Positions 1 to 6,113 of a DNA stretch of 19,143 nt are shown piece by piece. Within the stretch, counting starts at the first letter, position 1. Every line of letters begins with the position of its first letter. A program made the position numbers and the translations under genes. This stretch comes from an uncultured Selenomonas sp. (lineage in GTDB: Bacteria > Bacillota > Negativicutes > Selenomonadales > Selenomonadaceae), in NCBI GenBank assembly GCA_900552565.1, contig USAK01000033.1:1-19143 (forward strand), read 5' to 3'. The notes below the pieces were generated by a model. The model saw only the letters and a program-made list of their open reading frames with translations, was not told the origin of the DNA and searched no databases.

Positions 1-384
1 TTCATGTATTTCGGCTCGTACCGCGACCCGAACCTCAAGGAAACGCTCGACGTCTTTGACGGCACGGCCGACTATGCGGCAAACTTTACGGCCTCGGAGC
101 GCGAGATGGATAAATTCATCATCGGCACGATGAGCGGCGTCGATACGCCGATGACCCCGATGATGAAGGGCGATGCCGCCGCGACCTGCTACCTGCGCGG
201 CATCACTGAAGCTGACCGCCAGCAGCGCCGCGACGAAATCCTCGCGACGCGTCAGGAGGATATCCGTGCGCTCGCACCGCTCATCGATGCCTGCATGAAG
301 GAAAATGTCCTCTGCGTCTTTGGCAATGATGAGAAAATTGCCGAGGCCAAGGACGTCTTCGGAGCCATCAAGCCTGCACTGTAA
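1..384 (+). CDS. M16C/presequence-protease-like peptidase, C-terminal fragment
   Basis: The open frame enters from the left edge and ends at TAA 382-384, leaving about 127 residues. The sequence resembles the extreme C-terminus of the large (about 970-residue) insulinase-type PreP/HypA metallopeptidases: YRDPNLKETLDVFDG, then DKFIIGTMSGVDTPMTP, then a charged helical stretch. In that family this part is the last half-barrel domain, which closes the proteolytic chamber. The zinc motif HxxEH lies far upstream, outside the window, so catalytic competence cannot be judged. These enzymes degrade unstructured peptides. The ATG at 4 is internal to the protein and is not a start. No canonical terminator follows. 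A small hairpin (ATGACG 396-401 / CGTCAT 409-414) lacks a T-tract. The family call is from remembered motifs, not a search. Confidence 0.8.
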   Translation, partial: FMYFGSYRDPNLKETLDVFDGTADYAANFTASEREMDKFIIGTMSGVDTPMTPMMKGDAAATCYLRGITEADRQQRRDEILATRQEDIRALAPLIDACMKENVLCVFGNDEKIAEAKDVFGAIKPAL

Positions 385-565
385 TTCGTTCCGCCATGAC
401 GACCAAAACGTCATCCAGGAATTCAAGGATAAAGGCGATACCGTTAAGTCAACCAGTCTTAACACACAATCCCTCGTTTGTATGCCGTTTGCCGCAGCGG
501 CAGGTCTTAGGGCCATGAAATGTATTTTCGCGCGGATGTAAGACAACTGTCCACTCAGAGAAACG
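385..565. other. Intergenic region without a recognised gene
   Basis: There are 289 bases between the peptidase stop and the dapA start, and the last part carries the dapA promoter. In the first ~180 bases I see only two weak hairpins (396-414 and 490-502, TGCCG/CGGCA). Short open frames cross the region but have no ribosome binding site and no family resemblance. I looked for lysine-riboswitch and T-box hallmarks because dapA follows, and did not find them. Confidence 0.6.
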
Positions 566-594
566 TTGACTTTCCTGCGTGGACATGGGATAAT
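566..594 (+). promoter_or_regulatory. dapA promoter (sigma-A type)
   Basis: A -35 box TTGACT (566-571) and a -10 box GATAAT (589-594) are separated by exactly 17 bases, close to the TTGACA/TATAAT consensus. Transcription would start near 601 and give a ~73-nt leader before dapA. A 6-bp inverted repeat, GTCCAC (549-554) and GTGGAC (579-584), straddles the -35 box and could be an operator. Confidence 0.6.
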
Positions 595-673
595 GAAGAG
601 GACATCATAAATTTAGTCAATGAATCCATGGCCTCAGAGAATGTCATGGGTTGTACGACAGGAGGCTTTTCTG

Positions 674-1561
674 ATGAAAAAGACAATTTTCAAGGGTGCA
701 GGCGTTGCCATCATCACGCCGTTCACGGAAGACGGTGTCAACTTCGAAGAACTCAGCCGTATCATTGAGGACCAGATCAAGGGCGGCACGGACGCTATCG
801 TCATCACGGGCACGAGCGGTGAATCGGCCACGATGACGGATGAAGAGCATAAAGCAGCCATCAAATGCGCTGTCGACACGGTCAAGGGCCGTATCCCGGT
901 CATTGCCGGCACGGGCTCGAACGAGACGTCTTATGCCATCCAGCTTTCCCAGTACGCAGAGAAAGTCGGCGCTGACGCCGTTCTCGTAGTTACGCCGTAC
1001 TATAACAAATGCACGCAGAAAGGCCTGATTGCTCATTACAAGGCCATCGCTGAGAGCATCAACATCCCAATCGTGCTTTACGATGTACCGTCGCGCACGG
1101 GCGTCGGCATCCAGATTCCGACGTATGTCGAGCTCTCCAAGATTCCGAACATCGTCGCTGTCAAAGAGGCCAATGGCGACCTCTCGAAGATTTTGCGCCT
1201 GCGCGCTGCCTGCGGCGACAATCTCGACGTTTATTCGGGCAACGACGACCAGATTGTGCCGATTCTTTCGCTCGGCGGCAAGGGCGTCATTTCCGTCCTG
1301 TCGAACGTCGCTCCGCGTGAGACGCACGACATGTGCCAGCTCTACTTCGACGGCAAGGCAGAGGAAGCCGGCAAGATGCAGATTGAGTATACGGACCTCA
1401 TCGACGCGCTGTTCTGCGAAGTCAACCCGATTCCTGTCAAAGTCGCTATGCGCAAACTCGGCTATGCCGCAGGTCCGCTGCGCATGCCGCTCTGCGAGAT
1501 GGAGCCGGCTCATGAGAAACAGCTCGAGGATGCTCTGCGCAACCACGGCCTGATTAAGTAA
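674..1561 (+). CDS. dapA: 4-hydroxy-tetrahydrodipicolinate synthase
   Basis: A 295-residue protein of normal family length. DapA condenses pyruvate with aspartate semialdehyde, the first committed step of the lysine/diaminopimelate branch, in the cytoplasm. Family marks visible: GTSGESATMT at 46-55 (the GTTGE-like loop that holds pyruvate), YYNK around 109-112, YDVPSRTG at 136-143, and the Schiff-base lysine in VAVKEANGD (Lys164). The start is ATG 674 because GGAGG lies at 661-665, eight bases upstream. The frame stays open upstream to 620, but that earlier ATG has no such site. The gene has its own promoter and is followed by a hairpin. N-acetylneuraminate lyase belongs to the same fold family, but the motifs fit DapA better. 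No other lysine gene is in view. Confidence 0.93.
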   Translation: MKKTIFKGAGVAIITPFTEDGVNFEELSRIIEDQIKGGTDAIVITGTSGESATMTDEEHKAAIKCAVDTVKGRIPVIAGTGSNETSYAIQLSQYAEKVGADAVLVVTPYYNKCTQKGLIAHYKAIAESINIPIVLYDVPSRTGVGIQIPTYVELSKIPNIVAVKEANGDLSKILRLRAACGDNLDVYSGNDDQIVPILSLGGKGVISVLSNVAPRETHDMCQLYFDGKAEEAGKMQIEYTDLIDALFCEVNPIPVKVAMRKLGYAAGPLRMPLCEMEPAHEKQLEDALRNHGLIK

Positions 1562-1587
1562 GCCGTTCATTTAGAAAAGTCTATTGC

Positions 1588-1627
1588 AAAGCCTTCAGGA
1601 CAGTCATTTGCCTGTTCCGAAGGCTTT
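1588..1627 (+). terminator. Hairpin after dapA, probable terminator
   Basis: AAAGCCTTC (1588-1596) pairs perfectly with GAAGGCTTT (1619-1627), with a further CAG/CTG pairing inside. Only a broken T-rich stretch (GTGCTGTTC) follows, so termination may be partial and sdaAB could be reached by readthrough. No clear promoter was found for sdaAB. Confidence 0.5.
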
Positions 1628-1651
1628 GTGCTGTTCTACGAGGAAATTTTT

Positions 1652-2314
1652 ATGCATGGTGTTTTTGACATTGTCGGGCCGGTCATGATTGGCCCGTCAA
1701 GCTCCCATACGGCAGGGGCCGCAAGGCTCGGCCTCATGGCCCGCAAGATTTTGGGCGAGCCGGCTGTTCGCGCGGATATCAATCTGCACGGCTCGTTTGC
1801 CCAGACGTACCGCGGCCACGGCACGGACAAGGCCCTGATTGCCGGCATCCTAGGCTTCACGCCCGACGATGAACGCATCCGCGATGCCCTGACGATGGCA
1901 AAAAAACAGGGGCTTGACTATCACTTCCAGAACGTTCAGCTCGAGCAGGCCCATCCGAACACGGCGGTCATCCACCTCATCGGGGTGACGGGCCGCACGG
2001 CGCGCGTGCGCGGCTCGTCGGTCGGCGGCGGCAACATCCGCATCACGAATATCGACGGCTACGAGGTCGAGCTCACGGGCATGTACCCCGCGCTCATCAC
2101 GATTCATCACGACCGGCCGGGCGTCATCACGAAAGTCACGCAGGTGCTTGCGCGCTACGAGGTCAACATTGCTTTCATGCGCGTCTCGCGCCACAGCCGC
2201 GGCGAAATGGCCATGATGATTCTGGAGCTCGACGAGCCGCTGTCGGACGAGGTGCTCGACGAATGCCGCGAGGTCTACGAAGTGGAGCATGCCTTCGCGA
2301 TTCCGGCCATCTGA
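1652..2314 (+). CDS. sdaAB: L-serine dehydratase, iron-sulfur-dependent, beta subunit
   Basis: A 220-residue protein, the usual length for the separate beta subunit of the two-gene Firmicute enzyme. With the alpha subunit it deaminates L-serine to pyruvate and ammonia in the cytoplasm. The N-terminus has the family signature GPSSSHTAGAARLG (about residues 15-28), thought to contribute to the serine site. From about residue 145 there is an ACT-like domain (LITIHHDRPGVITKVTQVLA), normally an allosteric ligand-binding module. The start ATG 1652 follows GAGGA about ten bases upstream; the open frame reaches back to 1628 but without a ribosome binding site. It lies 32 bp before sdaAA on the same strand, so the two are almost certainly co-transcribed. 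Confidence 0.92.
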   Translation: MHGVFDIVGPVMIGPSSSHTAGAARLGLMARKILGEPAVRADINLHGSFAQTYRGHGTDKALIAGILGFTPDDERIRDALTMAKKQGLDYHFQNVQLEQAHPNTAVIHLIGVTGRTARVRGSSVGGGNIRITNIDGYEVELTGMYPALITIHHDRPGVITKVTQVLARYEVNIAFMRVSRHSRGEMAMMILELDEPLSDEVLDECREVYEVEHAFAIPAI

Positions 2315-2346
2315 CGCTATTTTAGAAAGAGAGTTTCGAGAGTCTT

Positions 2347-3225
2347 ATGATTCAATTCAACTTTAATACCATTGCCGAGCTCATCGAGGCTGCCGAGACG
2401 CAGCGTCTGCCCATGCACGAAATCGTGCTGGCCCGCGAGATGCACGCTGCGCAGCGCACGCGCGAGGATATCCTTTCGGAGATGCAGCACAACTGGCAGG
2501 TCATGCAGGAGTCGATTGCGCGCGGCATCAAGAATACGGAAAAATCGGTCAGCGGCATGACGGGCGGCGACGCGAAAAAGCTCTATGCCTACCGTGAAAA
2601 AGGCTATCTTGGCGAATCTGCACTGGCGGCTGCGGCATATGCCGTAGGCATCAGTGAGGTCAATGCGGTCATGGGCCGCATCGTCGCGTGCCCGACGGCA
2701 GGCTCGTGCGGCATCGTGCCGGCGGCGCTCTACGCGGCGAAAAAACAGCGCGGCTTTGGGGATGAGGATATTGTCAAGGCCCTGCTAACGGCCGCAGGCA
2801 TCGGCATGGTCGTCGACCAGAACGCCTCGATTGCCGGCGCTTCGGGCGGCTGTCAGGCGGAATGCGGCACAGCCGCGGGCATGGCGGCAGGAGCACTCGT
2901 CGAGCTCGCGGGCGGCACGCCGGCGAGGATTGGCGACGCCGTGGCCCTTGCCATCAAAAATCTTCTGGGGCTCGTCTGCGACCCCGTGGCAGGACTCGTC
3001 GAGGTGCCCTGCGTCAAACGCAATGGCTTCGCGACGGTCACGGCCCTGACCGCAGCCGACATGAGCCTGGCCGGCGTCAAGAGCGTCATTCCTGTCGACG
3101 AGGTCATCACCGCCATGAACGAAATCGGCCACGCCCTGCCAAAATCCCTGCGCGAAACCAGCGAAGCAGGGCTCGCGGTGACGCCGACGGCCAAGAAAAT
3201 TGAGAAACGCGTGTATCCGGATTGA
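2347..3225 (+). CDS. sdaAA: L-serine dehydratase, iron-sulfur-dependent, alpha subunit
   Basis: A 292-residue catalytic subunit carrying the oxygen-labile [4Fe-4S] cluster. Conserved blocks are CPTAGSCGIVPA (115-126), GGCQAECGTAAGMA (167-180) and CDPVAGLVEVPC (211-222). Cys169, Cys211 and Cys222 have the same spacing (42 and 11 residues) as the three cluster cysteines I recall for the Legionella enzyme, so a functional cluster is expected. The N-terminal ~60 residues are the usual helical region of this subunit. A GAAAGAGAG stretch upstream is a modest ribosome binding site. The stop is only a few bases from the first copy of the tandem palindromic element, so the sda transcript may run into it. 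Confidence 0.93.
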   Translation: MIQFNFNTIAELIEAAETQRLPMHEIVLAREMHAAQRTREDILSEMQHNWQVMQESIARGIKNTEKSVSGMTGGDAKKLYAYREKGYLGESALAAAAYAVGISEVNAVMGRIVACPTAGSCGIVPAALYAAKKQRGFGDEDIVKALLTAAGIGMVVDQNASIAGASGGCQAECGTAAGMAAGALVELAGGTPARIGDAVALAIKNLLGLVCDPVAGLVEVPCVKRNGFATVTALTAADMSLAGVKSVIPVDEVITAMNEIGHALPKSLRETSEAGLAVTPTAKKIEKRVYPD

Positions 3226-3240
3226 AGGGTGACAGCGTGG

Positions 3241-3526
3241 AAGAAAGGCGGAGAGGGCTGACCAACGCTCCGCATGGCCGGCTGCTAAACTTATTTTTTG
3301 CCTTTTAATGTATCCTTGCAGGGAGCTAAACGCGCTTTGCTTGAACGACGCTTCCTTGCAAGGGTCCTGGTCGGCAAAAAATAAGTTCTTGACGCAGGCG
3401 GCCAAAGCTCCGCTTATGGTCAGCCCTCTCCTGACTTTCTCGTGTTGAAGTCCATTTTCACGCCAAAGCCGCACGCTTAAAGCCGTCCCCGCAGGGGAAG
3501 GTGGCGCGCAGCTCCGGAAGGGGTGT
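3241..3526. repeat. Palindromic repeat element, copy A
   Basis: First of two tandem copies about 310 bp apart. It folds as a long nested hairpin. The outer arms GGAGAGGGCTGACCA (3250-3264) and TGGTCAGCCCTCTCC (3417-3431) are perfectly complementary (15/15). The middle arms AACTTATTTTTTGCC (3288-3302) and GGCAAAAAATAAGTT (3373-3387) match 15/15. The apical arms are 3314-3326 and 3350-3363. A tail of about 85 bases follows with a small CCCCGCAGGGG hairpin. Similarity with copy B may extend left to about 3231. It has no transposase and no credible ORF, so it looks like a non-autonomous, MITE- or REP-like element or a structured RNA. I cannot name the family. Confidence 0.85.
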
Positions 3527-3550
3527 GGAGATGGGATGGACAGGTAGGGG

Positions 3551-3837
3551 AAGAAAGGCGGAGAGAACTGCCCAACACTCCGCATGGCCGACTGCTAAAC
3601 TTATTTTTTGCCATTTATGGCATCCTTACGAAAGAGCTAAACGCACTCCGTTGGAACGACGCTCTTTCGCAAGGGTTCTGGTCGGCAAAAAATAAGTTCT
3701 TGACGCAGGCGGCCAAAGCTCCGCTTATGGTCAGCCCTCTCCTGACTTTCTCGTGTTGAAGTCCATTTTCACGCCAAAGCCGCACGCTTAAAGCCGTCCC
3801 CGCAGGGGAAGGTGGCGCGCAGCTCCGGAAGGGGTGT
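3551..3837. repeat. Palindromic repeat element, copy B
   Basis: Second tandem copy. The right 160 bases (3678-3837) are identical to copy A 3367-3526. The left part differs at many scattered positions. Middle arms 3598-3612 and 3684-3698 are unchanged. Outer arms 3560-3574 and 3728-3742 match 12/15, with the changes confined to the left arm. The apical stem 3624-3637 / 3661-3674 has a different sequence from copy A yet still pairs 13/14. A 24-bp spacer (3527-3550) separates the copies. No target-site duplication is evident. Confidence 0.85.
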
Positions 3838-3845
3838 CGGGAGGA

Positions 3846-3879
3846 TTGACTTGTAGAGCTAAAGATCAAATGATATAAT
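3846..3879 (+). promoter_or_regulatory. Promoter with extended -10 for the small RNA unit
   Basis: TGATATAAT (3871-3879) is a perfect extended -10 box. Upstream, TTGACT (3846-3851) is a good -35 hexamer but 22 bases away; at the ideal 17-base spacing the hexamer is TTGTAG (3851-3856). The extended -10 could compensate. Transcription should start near 3886. It lies just right of repeat copy B. Confidence 0.55.
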
Positions 3880-3885
3880 AATTGT

Positions 3886-3967
3886 ATGGAATTAGAGCAT
3901 CGTAAGCGGTGCCCTCTAGTAAGTCAAAGAATGACCGCGTAGTTTGGCAAGATGGCGGTCATTTTTT
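3886..3967 (+). ncRNA. Putative small RNA, two hairpins, function unknown
   Basis: A compact unit of about 80 nt between its own promoter and its own terminator. Hairpin 1 has a 6-bp stem GCATCG (3897-3902) / CGGTGC (3907-3912) on a TAAG loop, extended by AGA/TCT across a CC bulge. Hairpin 2 is the terminator. The only ORF (ATG 3886, 18 codons) starts at the predicted first transcribed base with no ribosome binding site, so a peptide is unlikely. The layout resembles antisense RNAs of type I toxin-antitoxin loci, but I see no small hydrophobic toxin on either strand nearby. It is either an orphan regulator, the remnant of such a locus, or a trans-acting RNA. Confidence 0.45.
3930..3967 (+). 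terminator. Rho-independent terminator of the small RNA unit
   Basis: AATGACCGC (3930-3938) pairs 9/9 with GCGGTCATT (3955-3963) across a 16-base loop. An uninterrupted run of T ends at 3967. This is a textbook intrinsic terminator. Confidence 0.8.
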
Positions 3968-4020
3968 GTGCTGTTATTTTGTCAACGGTAACTTGAGATT
4001 GTGAATCATGAGATGTAGAG

Positions 4021-4185
4021 ATGAACGATAATAAAAATCAAGAAGTCAAAACTACTGTACAAGTGGCTGCTGTTGATAAAACTAAAGAAAACGCAGAATA
4101 CTTGGCGAAGGTCGATCGCAGTTTTGCAGAATATGAGAAGGGCTTCGGGAAAATACATACTCTTATAGAAGATATGCATAAATGA
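4021..4185 (+). CDS. Small 54-residue hypothetical protein
   Basis: An ATG-to-TGA frame encoding 54 residues, starting MNDNKNQEVK and ending LIEDMHK. It is hydrophilic and probably helical, with no signal peptide or membrane segment. Base composition is clearly more AT-rich than the flanking housekeeping genes, in keeping with the rest of the islet. The second half (NAEYLAKVDRSFAEYEKG) reminds me of the C-terminal tails of Phd/YefM- or RelB-type antitoxins, but the N-terminal DNA-binding part of such proteins is absent and no toxin gene adjoins. It could be an antitoxin remnant or an unrelated small protein. The ribosome binding site is poor (GTAGAG just before ATG), and the only upstream promoter candidate has a -35 TTGTCA (3979-3984) without a good -10. 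It converges on the HNH gene and shares a terminator with it. Confidence 0.4.
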   Translation: MNDNKNQEVKTTVQVAAVDKTKENAEYLAKVDRSFAEYEKGFGKIHTLIEDMHK

Positions 4186-4209
4186 TTGTTATATTCTAAC
4201 TATGAATGT

Positions 4210-4254
4210 AAAATCCTCATCCAAAGCATTATTGCGCATGGACGAGGATTTTTT
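4210..4254. terminator. Bidirectional terminator between the small ORF and the HNH gene
   Basis: AAAATCCTC (4210-4218) pairs with GAGGATTTT (4244-4252), and an inner TCC/GGA extends the stem. A-rich and T-rich flanks give T-tracts on both strands. It serves the 54-residue ORF from the left and the minus-strand HNH gene, whose stop codon lies at its right edge. Confidence 0.7.
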
Positions 4255-5182
4255 ATGACTTTTTTCGATTTTCGGCAATAATCTGCTTCAATTCTTCAAG
4301 AGACAATGTGTGGTGCGGGTCGCGGTGAATCATGCGGTGACAGTTGCTGCAGAGGCAGATGAGGTCGGTTTCGGGATTGACTTCCATTTCGCCATTGACT
4401 TCGTGTAAGGGCTTGACGTGATGGACCTCGATAAAATCTTTTCCCTGCTTGCCGTAGAATTTCCCGAAGTCAAAACCGCAGGCCATACATTTTGTACCAT
4501 GAATCTTGATGGCAGCGAGTCGGTTCTTGGGGCTGCGTTCATATTTTGTCGAGTAAACGTAGGTTTTCTTGCCCTCGCGGATTGATTTCCCATCAATATG
4601 ACCATTTGGCGTATCCTGCAGTTCGTTATCGTCGGCGGCGATCGTCTCGGGCTGCAGAAAGGTGAGCTGGTAATGGTCCGGCGTCAAGCGGTAGAAGCGA
4701 GCAATCTGTTTTTCTGTGCTTTGACTGAGCGGAGCAAGTGTATTCTGTAAATCAGTGCTCCAGAAGATACGGACACGGCCGAGCAGGTGACGTTCGCGTT
4801 CTAAGTGGGCTTTATAATCATGACCTTGATAGGTCAGGCAGATTTCCCGCCGTGTGCTTCGTTCCATGTCATCGGCGTCAAAGAACCAAAATAAATCATG
4901 GGGAATCGTCGCACCTTTGTACTTCCAGAATGACAAATCACATTCCTTGAGTAGCGCGCGTTCACTGACTAGTTCCCAAGAATGATAACGGCGATGCTCG
5001 TGCTTCTCGCCTACGGCTTGCTCATAAAGCTGTGCTGACTCATTTTCATCGATAATCTCGCTGTGCCAGCGATTGCCATTGAGACTTGGCCCATCGATAG
5101 CAAAGTCGGGTTGTACTATGGGGAAAGGAGCAAATGGTTCAAGTCCGTGAAGATAATTTTTCATGGCGTCCAGCAATATCAT
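4253..5182 (-). CDS. HNH endonuclease, McrA-like C-terminal nuclease domain
   Basis: 309 residues. The C-terminal ~80 form a zinc-bound HNH nuclease: CMAC (Cys232, Cys235), the catalytic block EVHHVKPL (His254, His255), VNPETDLICLC, and SNCHRMIH (Cys278, Cys281, His282). This is the layout of McrA-type and many phage or defence HNH enzymes, so the nuclease should be active. The N-terminal ~220 residues contain no RuvC, methylase or helicase motif. A central block (DLFWFFDADD ... RVRIFWSTDL, about 97-145) resembles a region I associate with other stand-alone HNH proteins, perhaps for DNA recognition. The start ATG at 5180-5182 has a strong site (AAGGAGG) eight bases upstream. A TATAAT-like -10 on the minus strand (5275-5280) lacks a clear -35. 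Base composition is lower in GC than the flanking core genes, suggesting acquisition. The role is probably restriction of modified or foreign DNA, which is inference. Confidence 0.8.
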   Translation of the reverse strand: MILLDAMKNYLHGLEPFAPFPIVQPDFAIDGPSLNGNRWHSEIIDENESAQLYEQAVGEKHEHRRYHSWELVSERALLKECDLSFWKYKGATIPHDLFWFFDADDMERSTRREICLTYQGHDYKAHLERERHLLGRVRIFWSTDLQNTLAPLSQSTEKQIARFYRLTPDHYQLTFLQPETIAADDNELQDTPNGHIDGKSIREGKKTYVYSTKYERSPKNRLAAIKIHGTKCMACGFDFGKFYGKQGKDFIEVHHVKPLHEVNGEMEVNPETDLICLCSNCHRMIHRDPHHTLSLEELKQIIAENRKKS

Positions 5183-5335
5183 GAAGATACCTCCTTTCCG
5201 AAATTCTAAGATTAATTTGTTCTTTCGCCCGAGAAATGAAAAATCCTGCTTAGATTTTCAAATAAATAATTGAAATTATAAAACGATGGTGAGCTTACCG
5301 TTTTATCTGGCCGTTGACGAACATATCTGAGCGGC
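5183..5335. other. AT-rich intergenic region upstream of the HNH gene
   Basis: This holds the HNH ribosome binding site (about 5190-5196 on the minus strand) and a possible minus-strand -10 (5275-5280). An imperfect palindrome, AAAACGATGGT (about 5280-5290) facing ACCGTTTT (5297-5304), could be an operator or a small terminator. No other gene seen. Confidence 0.4.
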
Positions 5336-5443
5336 ATGTCCATCATCGATATGAAGTCGGAAAAAGAGATTGAAGCATTGATGCAGGCTTTTTATGAAGA
5401 TTGGTTCGCTGAACAAGAGAAACGTAAATTCTCGTTGACCTGA
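5336..5443 (+). CDS. Short 35-residue ORF, possible gene remnant
   Basis: An ATG-to-TGA frame of 35 codons, MSIIDMKSEKEIEALMQAFY at the start and EQEKRKFSLT at the end. The composition is protein-like (amphipathic, acidic-aromatic), but there is no ribosome binding site, and the frame is closed by a TGA at 5315-5317 just upstream. I do not recognise it. It could be the 3' end of a decayed gene belonging to the islet, or chance. Confidence 0.22.
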   Translation: MSIIDMKSEKEIEALMQAFYEDWFAEQEKRKFSLT

Positions 5444-5466
5444 GAAAGGCCTTTAAAGAGTTTCCG

Positions 5467-6024
5467 TCAAATGATATTTTCTCCATGGTACGTCTCGCCG
5501 CCGAGGTTCGGGGCGAGGTTGTAGCCGACGGACCAGAGGGTCTTGTATTTGACGGCTTGGGCGTGGATGGCGGCGGCGCGGTCGATGGTCTTTTTGACCT
5601 TTCCGGGGATGCCGGTGACGAGGGAGTTGGGCGGGATGACGGCGTTTTCTTTGACGAGGGCGCCGGCGGCGATGATGGAGCCGCTGCCGATTTTGGCACC
5701 GGAAAGGACGGTAGCGTTCATGCCGATGAGGACGTTGTCTTCGACGGTGCAGGCGTGGACAATGGCGCCGTGGCCGATGGTTACGAAACGGCCGATGATG
5801 CACGGGCCGTTTGTTTCGACATGCAGGCAGGCCGTGTCCTGTACATTGGAGTAGTCGCCGATTTTGATATAGCTGACATCGCCGCGCACGACGGCTGCGG
5901 GCCAGATGCTCGCGTATTTGCCGATTTCGACGTCACCGAGCACGACGGCCTGTGGCGCGAGAAAAGCTTCTTTGTCAATGCGGGGGCTTTTGCCCTGAAA
6001 GTCATGATTATGCAGCGTGTACAT
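5467..6024 (-). CDS. Gamma-carbonic anhydrase-like hexapeptide-repeat protein
   Basis: A 185-residue left-handed beta-helix protein of the YrdA/PaaY/CaiE type. Hexapeptide-repeat turns run from about residue 20 to 140 (AVVLGDVEIGKYASIWPAAV, then IIGRFVTIGHGAIVH, VLIGMNATVLSGAKIGSGS and onward). The three metal-binding histidines of the family are present as His68 (CLHVE), His85 and His90 (IGHGAIVH), along with Arg47 and Asp49 of the RGD motif. It could therefore bind zinc or iron as a trimer. Many relatives lack measured carbonic anhydrase activity, so the substrate is uncertain. The last ~40 residues form the usual C-terminal helix. The start is supported by AGAAGGGAA eight bases upstream. 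It is monocistronic and divergent from the secreted-protein gene. A minus-strand -10 TATGAT (6065-6070) is possible, with a weak -35. Confidence 0.85.
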   Translation of the reverse strand: MYTLHNHDFQGKSPRIDKEAFLAPQAVVLGDVEIGKYASIWPAAVVRGDVSYIKIGDYSNVQDTACLHVETNGPCIIGRFVTIGHGAIVHACTVEDNVLIGMNATVLSGAKIGSGSIIAAGALVKENAVIPPNSLVTGIPGKVKKTIDRAAAIHAQAVKYKTLWSVGYNLAPNLGGETYHGENII

Positions 6025-6113
6025 GATGGATTCCCTTCTTTCATTTCATTTATAATTTGTTTTTATCATAGCATGGACGGATGGCGGAAGAAAGCGGGGT
6101 TGTGCTTTTTTTC

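Noticed and set aside
385..673. Lysine riboswitch or T-box leader in front of dapA
   Set aside because: No conserved riboswitch core, no T-box motif and no anti-terminator/terminator pair could be found. The predicted transcript leader is only ~73 nt.
644..1570. Long antisense frames opposite dapA, argJ, argB, argF, argG and argH
   Set aside because: They are typical shadow frames of GC-rich genes, rich in Arg/Val/Asp, with no ribosome binding sites or family motifs, while the opposite strand carries well-identified enzymes.
3241..3837. Integron attC sites or a CRISPR array
   Set aside because: There are no paired RYYYAAC/GTTRRRY core sites. Two ~290-bp units with a 24-bp spacer do not fit CRISPR repeat and spacer sizes.
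2785..3869. Two minus-strand ORFs in the tandem repeats that share a ~50-residue peptide
   Set aside because: The shared peptide is only the translation of the identical repeat tail. One frame runs on antisense into sdaAA, neither has a ribosome binding site, and the repeat is better explained as a palindromic element.
3886..3942. 18-codon peptide inside the small RNA unit
   Set aside because: The ATG coincides with the predicted transcription start, so there is no room for a ribosome binding site, and the frame ends inside the terminator stem.
3241..5182. HEARO/omega-RNA plus IscB-type nuclease, suggested by a structured repeat near an HNH gene
   Set aside because: The HNH protein has no RuvC segments and no bridge helix, the repeat is duplicated, and the small RNA unit, repeat and nuclease are not arranged as one locus.
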